64,000 bases of DNA from PALSA-129 sp963842505 (GTDB lineage Bacteria > Acidobacteriota > Terriglobia > Bryobacterales > Bryobacteraceae): positions 868,001 to 932,000 of the forward strand of contig CAWJGZ010000002.1 in assembly GCA_963842505.1 (NCBI GenBank), in the 5' to 3' direction. The notes beneath the pieces are model-generated. The model made no database searches. It saw nothing but the letters and a program-made list of their open reading frames with translations, and had not been told where the DNA came from. Shown piece by piece: positions 34,550-42,384 of this stretch (position 1 is its first letter; the number at the start of each line of letters is the position of its first letter). Position numbers and translations under genes: made by a program.

Positions 34550-35982
34550 TCGTTCGCATACTCCTGGTCGGCGGTCTGCTCGGCCGCAAACATGCTGTTC
34601 AGGTAAGAGTACTGCTGCTCCATGGTAGAGATCGCCGCGTCCGCCTGCGCCATCTGGTTCTCGAGCTGCGTCTGCATATTCGAAACTTGGGTCTGCTTGT
34701 TGCTGATGGTGGTCCCCAGGGCGGAGATCTGCGACGTGAAGTTCGCCTCGGCGGTCTTGATCAGGCCGGTGGTGGGATCTTCAAGACTGGTCATCACGTT
34801 GGCGGCGGCTTCAAGAAACCCGCCGCCGGCGGCCGAGCCGAGAAACGCGGCGACCCCGGATGAGTTACTGAAATCGGCGGCCAGAAGGGTGGTCTCGGTG
34901 TAGGTGATTTGGCCGTCGGTGCCCAATTCCAAGCCCAGGCTCGCTAAGCTCCCGATGCTGTCGCTCGAGCTATAGGTGGAGATACTGGCGAGCGCTTGGG
35001 AGAGGCTGTTGATGATGGCTTGTCCTTGCAGTGGTCCTCCGGTTTGGCCGCGCTGTTTGTCCAGTTCGGTGGCCGCCGTGTTGTAAGCACTGACGAAGGT
35101 GGAAAGCGCGGAGTCCAGCGCGGAAGTCGAGCGCGTCACCGTAATGTCCACGGGCCCGCCGCTGGCGGCCAGCAGATCGACGTTCAGCCCGGTGGCGATG
35201 TTCACCGTGCTTGAAGTGCTTTGGACCGTCACCCCGGAGTTGTTGACTTCGTATTGCGCCTCTTCGCCCGGCTGCTGCTGGGTCTGCAAGCTGTCTCCGG
35301 ATGAGTCCTGAATATCCAGGGTGGTTGGGCTGAGGGAAATACTTTGCAGGGAAATACGGTCATCCGGGCTGGCGGCCGAACCTACGTTCACTACCGTGGC
35401 GTTGACCATGCTGCCATATTGAGAATTGATGGTTGAGGCCACCGTGGCCGCACTGTTGTCCGCCGGCGTGAAGCTGTAGCTTTGGCCGTTTACCATCAGC
35501 GAATAGGTCGAGGGATTGCCCGACGGATCCGCCGCAGAGTCCCACGTATTCGTGGAGAGGCTGGTGGCATAGCTGCCGACCTTCTCGACATTAATGGCAT
35601 AGACGCCCTCAGCGACTCCGTCCGATACCGAGGCGCTCACCGCCGTGGGATCCGAAACCGTGGTCTGGTAGGAAGATCCGCTCATGGCGTCGGAAATTCC
35701 CTGGATGGCGGTTTGCAAAGCCGTGAAATCGGTGTCGACCGTGCTCAACTCGTTGGATTGGTCAGTCAACGTGGTCTGCTGGTCGGTCAGCAGTGTAATG
35801 GGCATCGACGCGATGGCTACCGCGCGGTTGATCACGTTTTGAAAATCCTGGGAGTAGGCGCTGGTACCGGTAAAAATCCCGGTCGTGTTGGTGCTCGAAC
35901 TCGAACTGCTGTTGGACGAGCTGCTGCTGGTGTCGATGCTGTTGCTGGTTGCGGTGGGCAACGAACTGCTGATAGTCCCCAT
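34546..35982 (-). CDS. fliD: Flagellar filament cap protein FliD
   Basis: The protein is about 478 residues from ATG 35982, preceded by GGAG. A Ser/Asn-rich start gives way to FliD_N (FQNVINRAVAIASMPITLLTDQQTTLTDQSNELSTVDTDFTALQTAIQGISDAM). The C-terminal FliD_C holds DITVTRSTSALDSALSTFVSAYNTAATELDKQRGQTGGPLQGQAIINSLSQAL and ends with a coiled coil (ISNKQTQVSNMQTQLENQMAQADAAISTMEQQYSYLNSMF). It caps the filament and folds flagellin subunits. A FliA-type promoter lies upstream. Confidence 0.92.
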   Translation of the reverse strand: MGTISSSLPTATSNSIDTSSSSSNSSSSSSTNTTGIFTGTSAYSQDFQNVINRAVAIASMPITLLTDQQTTLTDQSNELSTVDTDFTALQTAIQGISDAMSGSSYQTTVSDPTAVSASVSDGVAEGVYAINVEKVGSYATSLSTNTWDSAADPSGNPSTYSLMVNGQSYSFTPADNSAATVASTINSQYGSMVNATVVNVGSAASPDDRISLQSISLSPTTLDIQDSSGDSLQTQQQPGEEAQYEVNNSGVTVQSTSSTVNIATGLNVDLLAASGGPVDITVTRSTSALDSALSTFVSAYNTAATELDKQRGQTGGPLQGQAIINSLSQALASISTYSSSDSIGSLASLGLELGTDGQITYTETTLLAADFSNSSGVAAFLGSAAGGGFLEAAANVMTSLEDPTTGLIKTAEANFTSQISALGTTISNKQTQVSNMQTQLENQMAQADAAISTMEQQYSYLNSMFAAEQTADQEYANE

Positions 35983-36011
35983 GATTGAAACTCCACGCCC
36001 GGACAGCAATC

Positions 36012-36039
36012 TTATCGTCCCGTCCGAGCCAGAACTTTA
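36012..36039 (-). promoter_or_regulatory. FliA (sigma-28)-type promoter of fliD
   Basis: On the minus strand TAAAGTTC (36032-36039) and GACGATAA (36012-36019) are separated by 12 bp. The consensus is TAAAGTTT and GCCGATAA with about 11 bp; seven of eight bases match in each box. The fliD ATG is 30 bp downstream. Confidence 0.75.
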
Positions 36040-36065
36040 GGCGCCGGAGGCGTCCGCGGCGCCCG

Positions 36066-36164
36066 CATCGACAAGAGCTGTCGATGTTGAGAAGTCAGGA
36101 GTCAGGAGCCAGAATCACCGCGCATTCCCCATCCTGACGTTTTCGACTTCCGACTCCTGACTTC
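36066..36164. repeat. Intergenic palindromic element between fliD and flagellin
   Basis: Two nested features are visible. One is a hairpin CATCGACA / TGTCGATG (36066-36086). The other is a larger inverted repeat with perfect 13-bp arms GAAGTCAGGAGTC / GACTCCTGACTTC (36091-36103 and 36152-36164), spaced 48 bp. The larger element resembles a miniature mobile or REP-like insertion. Confidence 0.6.
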
Positions 36165-36182
36165 CATATCCCCAAGGGACAT

Positions 36183-36200
36183 CAAGGGCCGAAGCCCTTG
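36183..36200 (-). terminator. UUCG-loop hairpin after first flagellin gene
   Basis: On the minus strand CAAGGGC-TTCG-GCCCTTG forms a perfect 7-bp stem with an ultrastable UUCG tetraloop, 3 bp past the flagellin stop. No T tract follows, so it may protect the mRNA end rather than terminate by itself. Confidence 0.5.
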
Positions 36201-36202
36201 CC

Positions 36203-38572
36203 CTAAGTTTTCAGCAGCGAAAGGACTGCCTGGGGCGCTGAGTTAGCCTGCGCCATGGCCGCGATGGAGGCCTGCTGCAGGACTTGCGCCTTGGTCAGGT
36301 TGGCGGCCTGCTGCGCCACGTCGGCATCGCGAATCTGTGATTCCGCAGCCGAAAGATTGGTGATCTGCGATTGCGCCAGGTTGACGGCATAATTGAGCTG
36401 ATTCTCGCCAATTCCGACGGCCGCTTGCGCCACGCCCAAGGCGGCCACCGCGGCAGTGACAGCCGAAACCGCTGCCTCCGCGCCGGCTTCCGTGCTGATG
36501 TCCGCCGCACCGCCCGTGCCGATCTTGGTTGACGTCAGAGTTTCCCCCTGCGAGCTGACGCCGGTGCCGTTGGTGGTCGAGCCAACGTTCACGCTGAAGT
36601 TCGGGACGTCGCTGGCGAACTCGATCTTCTCGGTTCCGCCGACATTCACTTTGACGGCGTTGATCTGCATCAGCGTGGAATCGCCCGAGGCCTGGATCTG
36701 CGTGTTGATGGCGGCAATGGCCTGGTCGATGTTCTGGCCGTTAGCCTGATTGAGCGAAATCACCGCGCTGTGAGATGCGCCCGAAGCGTCGGCGGCCGAG
36801 ACCGTCAGCGACTGGCTGTCGGTGGCATAAAGAATCGGAGAGAAAGTGAGTGGCTGAGCCGTGTCGACTCCTCCGGACACGGTGCCCAACTGGTACTCGC
36901 CCGCGGCATCCTGGTTGACGAAATTCGCCGTGGGCGTGGCGGGCGCCGTGTAACCGGCCGCCAACCCACCGGCGTTGCGGGCGGCGTCGGCATAGAAGCC
37001 CAAGCCGCTGGTGTTGGTGCCGTCGTTGCGCTCCCCCAGCCGGAAGGACGTATTGTTGCTCGATACCAGTTCGAGCTGGCCGCTGCCGTTGTCTTCGGCG
37101 ATGATGCCCGCCTTGTTGAAGGCCGACGAAGTGCCGGCCGCGGCAATCGCCGCGTTAATGGTGGCCGCGGCCTGCGCCGCCGTGGTATCCCCGGCCGCGG
37201 TCATGGCCACGGTGAGACTGCTCGAGGATTTGCCATCCAGCGACAGATCGAGATACACGTTGCCATCGGCCGCCGGCGCCGCGAATGCGCTGCCGGCGGT
37301 GACCGATGTGGCCGCCCCGGTCCCTATGAAGCTGCCATAGCCCAGCACATTCTGGCTGTCTCCGGTGATCGAAGCGCTTACCGCGCCGCCCGTGGCGCTG
37401 GTGAAGTCCAGGTGGCCGGCGGTGTTGCTGACGGTGATGCCGGCGGCTGAAAGGGTCGAGTTGGCAGCTACGGCCTGCTGAATCAGCACCGCGGTGGAAG
37501 CGGCCGAGCCGGCGCCGGTGTTGGCGGTCACATTCAAAGTCACGGGCGACGACAAGCCCGCGCCTGCGACCGAGATGCTGAGCGCGTCGGCGATAGCGAA
37601 AGTGCCGTTATAGGCATTGCCGGTCAGGGTGCTGGAGAGCGCGTTGCCCGTACCGGTGGTGCCGGTGACGTTGCCGAGCAGGGCATTGGCCATGCGGTCT
37701 CCAGCCCGCACCTGGAAGGCGGAGCCGGCCGAAGAGAAGCTGAGCACCTGGTTTTGCGTGGCGGGGTCGGTGGTCATGGACGCAGTAATCCCCGCGTTGG
37801 CGAAGGCCGTGTTGGAGACGCCCGCTGAGGTGATGGCCGCGTTGACGGCCGCCACCAGGCTGGCGCCGTCGGTGATGGCGGAAGTAGCCACGTTCACATC
37901 CACGCCATTGCCGAATCCTGGCCCGTAGATCTGGAACTGGGTGGTGCCGGGAGAAACCGTGGTGTTGCCCACGTTAGACAGCACGGACACAATGTTGCTG
38001 GTCGAGAGGTCATAACCTTTATTGCCCGACTGCATGCCGGTTAATCCCAGGCTTTGCGAATCCACGGTGGAATTGCTCAGATCGACCGTCACTACGCCGT
38101 TAGCCAGGACGCTGCCAGCGCTGGAGCCACCGCCGCCGCCCATATAAATGCCGAGGCTCTTGGCAAACGTGCCACCGGTGTTCAAGCCAATGGCCTGGGC
38201 CTGCCGGTCGAGTTCCGTAATATCCGTCTGAAATTCGTTGTTCAATACATTGCGGTCGCCGGTGAAGGTTCCCGAGGCCGACTGCGTCGCCAGGGTTTTC
38301 AGCCGATCCAGAATCTGGGATATATTGCTAATGCCGCCATCCATGATCTGGAGCTGGGCGACGCCGTCGTTGCCGTTGGATACGCCCTGGGTCAACTCCG
38401 CCACGGAATTGCGGTACTGGTTGGCGACTGCCAGACCGGCCGCATCGTCGCCGGAAGAATTGATGCGGTAGCCAGATGTCAACTGCTGGATGGTCTTGCT
38501 TTGAAATTCGTTGTTGATGTTGAGGTTTTCCTGAGCAACCAGGGAGTTTACGTTCGTTTGAATGGAAAGCAT
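36203..38572 (-). CDS. fliC: Flagellin (large, copy 1)
   Basis: The protein is 789 residues from ATG 38572 (MLSIQTNVNSLVAQENLNINNEFQSKTIQQLTSGYRINSSGDDAAGLAVANQYR), with flagellin_N at 1-140. The C-terminal D0/D1 (LNYAVNLAQSQITNLSAAESQIRDADVAQQAANLTKAQVLQQASIAAMAQANSAPQAVLSLL) is canonical. The 500-residue central part is Ala/Ser/Thr/Gly-rich and far larger than in model flagellins. The central region is almost identical in DNA to the adjacent copy 2. Upstream are a FliA-type promoter, a small hairpin, and AAAGGA at the ribosome binding site. Confidence 0.95.
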   Translation of the reverse strand: MLSIQTNVNSLVAQENLNINNEFQSKTIQQLTSGYRINSSGDDAAGLAVANQYRNSVAELTQGVSNGNDGVAQLQIMDGGISNISQILDRLKTLATQSASGTFTGDRNVLNNEFQTDITELDRQAQAIGLNTGGTFAKSLGIYMGGGGGSSAGSVLANGVVTVDLSNSTVDSQSLGLTGMQSGNKGYDLSTSNIVSVLSNVGNTTVSPGTTQFQIYGPGFGNGVDVNVATSAITDGASLVAAVNAAITSAGVSNTAFANAGITASMTTDPATQNQVLSFSSAGSAFQVRAGDRMANALLGNVTGTTGTGNALSSTLTGNAYNGTFAIADALSISVAGAGLSSPVTLNVTANTGAGSAASTAVLIQQAVAANSTLSAAGITVSNTAGHLDFTSATGGAVSASITGDSQNVLGYGSFIGTGAATSVTAGSAFAAPAADGNVYLDLSLDGKSSSSLTVAMTAAGDTTAAQAAATINAAIAAAGTSSAFNKAGIIAEDNGSGQLELVSSNNTSFRLGERNDGTNTSGLGFYADAARNAGGLAAGYTAPATPTANFVNQDAAGEYQLGTVSGGVDTAQPLTFSPILYATDSQSLTVSAADASGASHSAVISLNQANGQNIDQAIAAINTQIQASGDSTLMQINAVKVNVGGTEKIEFASDVPNFSVNVGSTTNGTGVSSQGETLTSTKIGTGGAADISTEAGAEAAVSAVTAAVAALGVAQAAVGIGENQLNYAVNLAQSQITNLSAAESQIRDADVAQQAANLTKAQVLQQASIAAMAQANSAPQAVLSLLKT

Positions 38573-38622
38573 TTCGGAGAATCCTTTCGGGGTGGTCTCT
38601 GGCATCTTGCCGGACAATCCAC

Positions 38623-38650
38623 TCATCGTCGCTTTGCGGCCAAAACCTTA
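38623..38650 (-). promoter_or_regulatory. FliA (sigma-28)-type promoter of flagellin copy 1
   Basis: On the minus strand TAAGGTTT (38643-38650) and GACGATGA (38623-38630) are 12 bp apart, 50 bp before the start codon. The same box style and spacing occur before fliD. Confidence 0.65.
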
Positions 38651-38750
38651 GCCGCGGGACGTCTCGCGCGCGAACGTTCACGCGAACCCGATCACGAAAT
38701 GTTGCCGCCCCGGACCGATCCGCCGGAGCCTGCAGTACCAACGGTAGGGG

Positions 38751-38786
38751 CCGGCGGGACAACTCTCAGTAGAGCTGCCCCGCCGG
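38751..38786 (-). terminator. Strong hairpin after second flagellin gene
   Basis: Arms CCGGCGGGACAACTCT (38751-38766) and AGAGCTGCCCCGCCGG (38771-38786) give a 16-bp stem with two G-U pairs on the minus-strand RNA and a 4-base loop. It starts 15 bp after the flagellin copy 2 stop. There is no T tract, so a stabiliser or factor-dependent terminator is as likely as an intrinsic one. Confidence 0.55.
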
Positions 38787-38801
38787 GCTAGGGGTTGTGG
38801 T

Positions 38802-41159
38802 TTAGGCCTTCAGCAAGGCCAAGACTGCCTGGGGAGCCGAGTTGGCCTGCGCCATGGCCGCGATGGAGGCCTGCTGCAAGACTTGCGCCTTGGTCAGGTT
38901 GGCGGCCTGTTGCGCCACGTCGGCGTCGCGGATATTGGATTCCGCTGACGAGAGGTTGGTGACCTGCGATTGCGCCAGATTGACGGCGTAATTCAGCAGA
39001 TTTTCGCCAATTCCGACGGCCGCTTGCGCCACGCCCAAGGCGGACACCGCGGCGGTCACAGCCGTGACGGCGGCCTCCGCGCCGGTTTCCGTGCTGATGT
39101 CCGCCGCCCCGCCCGTGCCGACCTTAGTCGACGCCAGGGTGCTCCCCTGCGAGCCGACTCCGGTGCCGTTGGTGGTCGAGCCAACGTTCACGCTGAAGTT
39201 CGACACGTTGCTGGCGAACTCGATCTTCTCGGTTCCGCCGACATTCACTTTGACGGCGTTGATCTGCATCAGCGTGGAATCGCCCGAGGCCTGGATCTGC
39301 GTGTTGATGGCGGCAATGGCCTGGTCGATGTTCTGGCCATCGGCCTGAGTGAGCGAAACCACCGTGCTGTGAGATGCACCGGTCGAATCGGCGGCCGAAA
39401 CCGTCAGCGACTGCTTATCGGTGGCATACAGAATCGGAGAGAAGGTGAGCGCCGAGGCCGTGCCGCTCGAGCCCAACTGGTACTCGCCCGCGGCATCCTG
39501 GTTGACGAAATTCGCCGTGGGCGTGGCGGGCGCCGTGTAACCGGCCGCCAACCCACTGGCGTTGCGGGCGGCATCGGCATAGAAGCCCAAGCCGCTGGTG
39601 TTGGTGCCGTCGTTGCGCTCCCCCAGCCGGAAGGACGTATTGTTGCTCGATACCAGTTCGAGCTGGCCGCTGCCGTTGTCTTCGGCGATGATACCCGCCT
39701 TGTTGAAGGCCGACGAAGTGCCAGCCGCAGCAATTGCCGCGTTAATGGTGGCCGCGGCCTGCGCCGCCGTGGTATCCCCCGCCGCGGTCATGGCCACGGT
39801 GAGACTGCTCGAGGATTTGCCATCCAGCGACAGATCGAGATACACGTTGCCATCGGCCGCCGGCGCCGCGAATGCGCTGCCGGCGGTGACCGACGTGGCC
39901 GCCCCGGTCCCTATGAAGCTGCCATAGCCCAGCACATTCTGGCTGTCTCCGGTGATCGAAGCGCTTACCGCGCCGCCTGTGGCGCTGGTGAAGTCCAGGT
40001 GGCCGGCGGTGTTGCTGACGGTGATGCCGGCGGCTGCCAGAGTCGAGTTGGCAGCTACGGCCTGCTGAATCAGCACCGCGGTGGAAGCGGCCGAGCCGGC
40101 GCCGGTGTTGGCGGTCACGTTCAAAGTCACGGGTGACGACAAGCCCGCGCCCGCGATTGAGATGCTGAGCGCGTCGGCGGTAGCGAAAGTGCCGTTATAG
40201 GCATTGCCGGTCAGGGTGCTGGAGAGCGCGTTGCCCGTACCGGTGGTGCCGGTGACGTTGCCCAGCAGGGCATTGGCCATGCGGTCTCCAGCCCGCACCT
40301 GGAAGGCGGAGCCGGCCGAAGAGAAGCTGAGCACCTGGTTTTGCGTGGCGGGGTCGGTGGTCATGGACGCAGTGATTCCCGCGTTGGCGAAGGCCGTGTT
40401 GGAGACGCCCGCGGAGGTGATCGCCTGATTGATGGCCGCCACCAGGCTGGCGCCGTCGGTGATGGCGGAAGTAGCCACGTTCACATCCACGCCATTGCCG
40501 AATCCCGGGCCGTAGATCTGGAACTGGGTGCTGCCGGGAGAAACCGTGGTATTGCTGCCGTTGGCCAGGATGGCCGAGATGTTGCTGGTCGAGAGGTCAT
40601 AACCTTTATTGCCCGACTGCACGCCGGTCAACCCCAGGCTTTGCGAATCCACGGTGGAATTGCTCAGATTGACCGTCACCACGCCATTTTGCAAAGTGCT
40701 TGCGGCCGTAGTGCCGCTGCCGCCACCCAGGTAGACACCCAGGCTCTGGGCGAACGTGCCGCCGGTATTCAAGCCGATGGACTGGGCCTGGCGGTCGATT
40801 TCAGTAATATCCGTCTGGAACTCGCCGTTCAACACGCCGCGGTCGCCGGTGAAGGTCGCCGAGGCCGATTGCGTTGCCAGGGTTTTCAGCCGGTCGAGGA
40901 TCTGGGATATGTTGTTCATGCCGCCGTCCATGATCTGGAGCTGGGCGACGCCGTCGTTGCCGTTGGATACGCCCTGGGTCAACTCCGCCACGGAATTGCG
41001 GTACTGGTTGGCGACTGCCAGACCGGCCGCATCGTCGCCGGAGGAATTGATCCGGTAGCCGGATGTCAACTGCTGAATGGTCTTGCTTTGAAATTCGTTA
41101 TTGACGGTGAGGTTCTCCTGGGCGACCAGGGAGTTTACGTTCGTTTGGATGGAAAGCAT
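38802..41159 (-). CDS. fliC: Flagellin (large, copy 2)
   Basis: The protein is 785 residues, MLSIQTNVNSLVAQENLTVNNEFQSKTIQQLTSGYRINSSGDDAAGLAVANQYR at the start and IRDADVAQQAANLTKAQVLQQASIAAMAQANSAPQAVLALLKA at the end. It is a tandem paralogue of the 789-residue flagellin. From about residue 230 to 560 the two proteins differ at only a few positions, and the DNA is nearly identical there including third codon positions, whereas the ends differ more. A FliA-type promoter and GAAGGA at the ribosome binding site lie upstream. Confidence 0.95.
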   Translation of the reverse strand: MLSIQTNVNSLVAQENLTVNNEFQSKTIQQLTSGYRINSSGDDAAGLAVANQYRNSVAELTQGVSNGNDGVAQLQIMDGGMNNISQILDRLKTLATQSASATFTGDRGVLNGEFQTDITEIDRQAQSIGLNTGGTFAQSLGVYLGGGSGTTAASTLQNGVVTVNLSNSTVDSQSLGLTGVQSGNKGYDLSTSNISAILANGSNTTVSPGSTQFQIYGPGFGNGVDVNVATSAITDGASLVAAINQAITSAGVSNTAFANAGITASMTTDPATQNQVLSFSSAGSAFQVRAGDRMANALLGNVTGTTGTGNALSSTLTGNAYNGTFATADALSISIAGAGLSSPVTLNVTANTGAGSAASTAVLIQQAVAANSTLAAAGITVSNTAGHLDFTSATGGAVSASITGDSQNVLGYGSFIGTGAATSVTAGSAFAAPAADGNVYLDLSLDGKSSSSLTVAMTAAGDTTAAQAAATINAAIAAAGTSSAFNKAGIIAEDNGSGQLELVSSNNTSFRLGERNDGTNTSGLGFYADAARNASGLAAGYTAPATPTANFVNQDAAGEYQLGSSGTASALTFSPILYATDKQSLTVSAADSTGASHSTVVSLTQADGQNIDQAIAAINTQIQASGDSTLMQINAVKVNVGGTEKIEFASNVSNFSVNVGSTTNGTGVGSQGSTLASTKVGTGGAADISTETGAEAAVTAVTAAVSALGVAQAAVGIGENLLNYAVNLAQSQVTNLSSAESNIRDADVAQQAANLTKAQVLQQASIAAMAQANSAPQAVLALLKA

Positions 41160-41207
41160 GTGAAGTCCTTCGAGTTTTGAGTTCCGGCATCTTGCCAGAC
41201 ACTTCCC

Positions 41208-41234
41208 TCTTCGACTCGAAGTGACAAAATCTTA
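41208..41234 (-). promoter_or_regulatory. FliA (sigma-28)-type promoter of flagellin copy 2
   Basis: On the minus strand TAAGATTT (41227-41234) and GTCGAAGA (41208-41215) are 11 bp apart. The -10 box is the weakest of the four found. The -35 end overlaps the last codons of the upstream csrA gene. Confidence 0.55.
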
Positions 41235-41429
41235 GCGCGTGACGGAATCTTGGCGGCCGCTCTCCGGCGCGACCTCCGGCTCAACGAGATCTTCTCCGGG
41301 AAGGACGAGGCATTCGCGTGGCGCCCGAATCCCCACCCGCACCCGCGAACGGCCAACGTGTACGATCAAAATCTCGATCTCTTCGCCGATGAGAAAAGCC
41401 TCGCCTTGGCGGCGTGCTGTGATCAACAT
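41232..41429 (-). CDS. csrA: CsrA carbon storage/flagellar regulator, copy 1
   Basis: The protein is 65 residues: MLITARRQGEAFLIGEEIEILIVHVGRSRVRVGIRAPRECLVLPGEDL. The first strand (MLIxxRRxGE) and the VRVGIxAPRE strand are the RNA-contact edges of CsrA, with the key Arg near 36. An in-frame ATG at 41453 would add eight residues, but GAGG precedes 41429. It represses translation by binding GGA-containing hairpins over ribosome binding sites. It stands directly upstream of the flagellin copy 2 promoter. Confidence 0.9.
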   Translation of the reverse strand: MLITARRQGEAFLIGEEIEILIVHVGRSRVRVGIRAPRECLVLPGEDLVEPEVAPESGRQDSVTR

Positions 41430-41497
41430 TGGAACCTCGCGCAACACATGCATCTTTCAGGAGTAAGAGGCTGCCGAGAAAAGTCAAAGCACGACTG

Positions 41498-41571
41498 GCC
41501 GCCGCTGAACACCGATGAACACGGATTGAAATGAATTGGTTTATCGGCGCTCATCAGCGTTGACCGGCGGC
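41498..41571. repeat. Imperfect inverted repeat between the two csrA genes
   Basis: Arms of about 30 bp, starting GCCGCCGCTGAAC (41498) and ending GTTGACCGGCGGC (41571), pair with several mismatches around a 13-bp centre. The right arm touches the csrA copy 2 stop codon. The form (GAACACCGATGAACAC facing its complement) is that of a dispersed palindromic intergenic element. It separates the paralogues and could attenuate read-through. Confidence 0.6.
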
Positions 41572-41850
41572 TCAAATTGCCTTGCCGGACTTTTTCAGCG
41601 CGTGGGCGCGCGCGCCGGCGGCGGTGCTCTGGAAATGTTCCAATAGCGAGGACCAGACCGCCACCTGCGGGGCTTGGGCCGCCGCCAGGTTCTCTTCCTT
41701 CACCAATTGGACTTCGCGCATCACCACTGGCATTTCACGCGGCGCGCGGATTCCCACTTTGACGCGCGAGCCGTGGATGCCGGCAATCACGATTTCGATG
41801 TCGCCGCCAATGCGGATGGTTTCACCCTGGCGGCGCGACATCATGAGCAT
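41572..41850 (-). CDS. csrA: CsrA, copy 2, with C-terminal extension
   Basis: The protein is 92 residues. The core is MLMMSRRQGETIRIGGDIEIVIAGIHGSRVKVGIRAPREMPVVMREVQLVKEE. A tail of about 35 residues follows (QAPQVAVWSSLLEHFQSTAAGARAHALKKSGKAI), which standard CsrA (about 61 residues) lacks. ATG 41850 overlaps the fliW end by 10 bp. This is the copy in the conserved fliW-csrA pairing, so it is the likely FliW partner. Confidence 0.9.
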   Translation of the reverse strand: MLMMSRRQGETIRIGGDIEIVIAGIHGSRVKVGIRAPREMPVVMREVQLVKEENLAAAQAPQVAVWSSLLEHFQSTAAGARAHALKKSGKAI

Positions 41851-42299
41851 ACCGTAGCCTCTTCGGGCAACAGCGCGTGCCGGTGCGAATACTCCGATTC
41901 CGGAGCCACTGCCTGCACCCCTTTGCGGTTGGCCAGGTTGACCACCAGCGGCGCCAGCAGATTGGCTGTGGGCCCGCTCTCCCGGACGGCCAACACCGCC
42001 AGGCACAGCACGTCATGGCCGATGCGCGGCTGGCGTTCCACGGGCAAATCCACCAGGGCCAGGTCCTCCGGAATCACCTGCAAATGGTAGTCCGGATCCA
42101 CCGACTGTACCGGCATGGTGGTGAAGCACAGGGAGGCTTGCTCCAGGCTCTGCAGGAACAGCAGGGGCGCGGTTTGCGGGATCTGTACGGCGACAAACCG
42201 CCGGCACTCATCAAACCCGGGCAGCCCACGGGGAAATTCGAGAACCGACTCCTGCTCGAAGGCAACAGGTCCGAAATATTTGGTTTCTAATACGGGCAT
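41841..42299 (-). CDS. fliW: Flagellar assembly factor FliW
   Basis: The protein is 152 residues from ATG 42299 (a GTG at 42308 is possible). FliW marks are MPVLETKYFGPVAFEQESVLEFPRGLPGFDECRRFV, then PLLFLQSLEQASLCFTTMPV and ANLLAPLVVNLANRKGVQAV. In Bacillus and Campylobacter FliW binds flagellin or CsrA alternately, so free flagellin releases CsrA to repress flagellin translation. Here it is coupled to csrA copy 2. Confidence 0.93.
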   Translation of the reverse strand: MPVLETKYFGPVAFEQESVLEFPRGLPGFDECRRFVAVQIPQTAPLLFLQSLEQASLCFTTMPVQSVDPDYHLQVIPEDLALVDLPVERQPRIGHDVLCLAVLAVRESGPTANLLAPLVVNLANRKGVQAVAPESEYSHRHALLPEEATVCS

Positions 42300-42317
42300 T
42301 CCGCTCACTCTGGCTAA

Positions 42318-42344
42318 TGATCGGCAGACAAGGCGAAAACTTTA
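42318..42344 (-). promoter_or_regulatory. Consensus FliA (sigma-28) promoter of fliW-csrA
   Basis: On the minus strand TAAAGTTT (42337-42344) and GCCGATCA (42318-42325) are exactly 11 bp apart. The -35 is a perfect consensus and the -10 matches in seven of eight bases. It ends 18 bp before the fliW ATG. Confidence 0.85.
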
Positions 42345-42384
42345 AGCCAGATTCGCAACCAGGGCGCGCGGGCCCGCGGGTTTC

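Noticed and set aside
36183..36200. Classical intrinsic terminator
   Set aside because: The hairpin is strong but no U tract follows, so it is listed only as a hairpin that may stabilise or help termination.
38970..40136. 388-codon frame antisense to flagellin copy 2, with a twin opposite copy 1
   Set aside because: The duplication is explained by the duplicated flagellin centre, and the product is low-complexity with no recognisable fold.
41160..41200. Sigma-54 promoter in front of flagellin copy 2
   Set aside because: TGGCAAGATGCCGG has the GG box but no GC at the required spacing; the TGCC is better explained by the small hairpin, and a FliA-type promoter is present.
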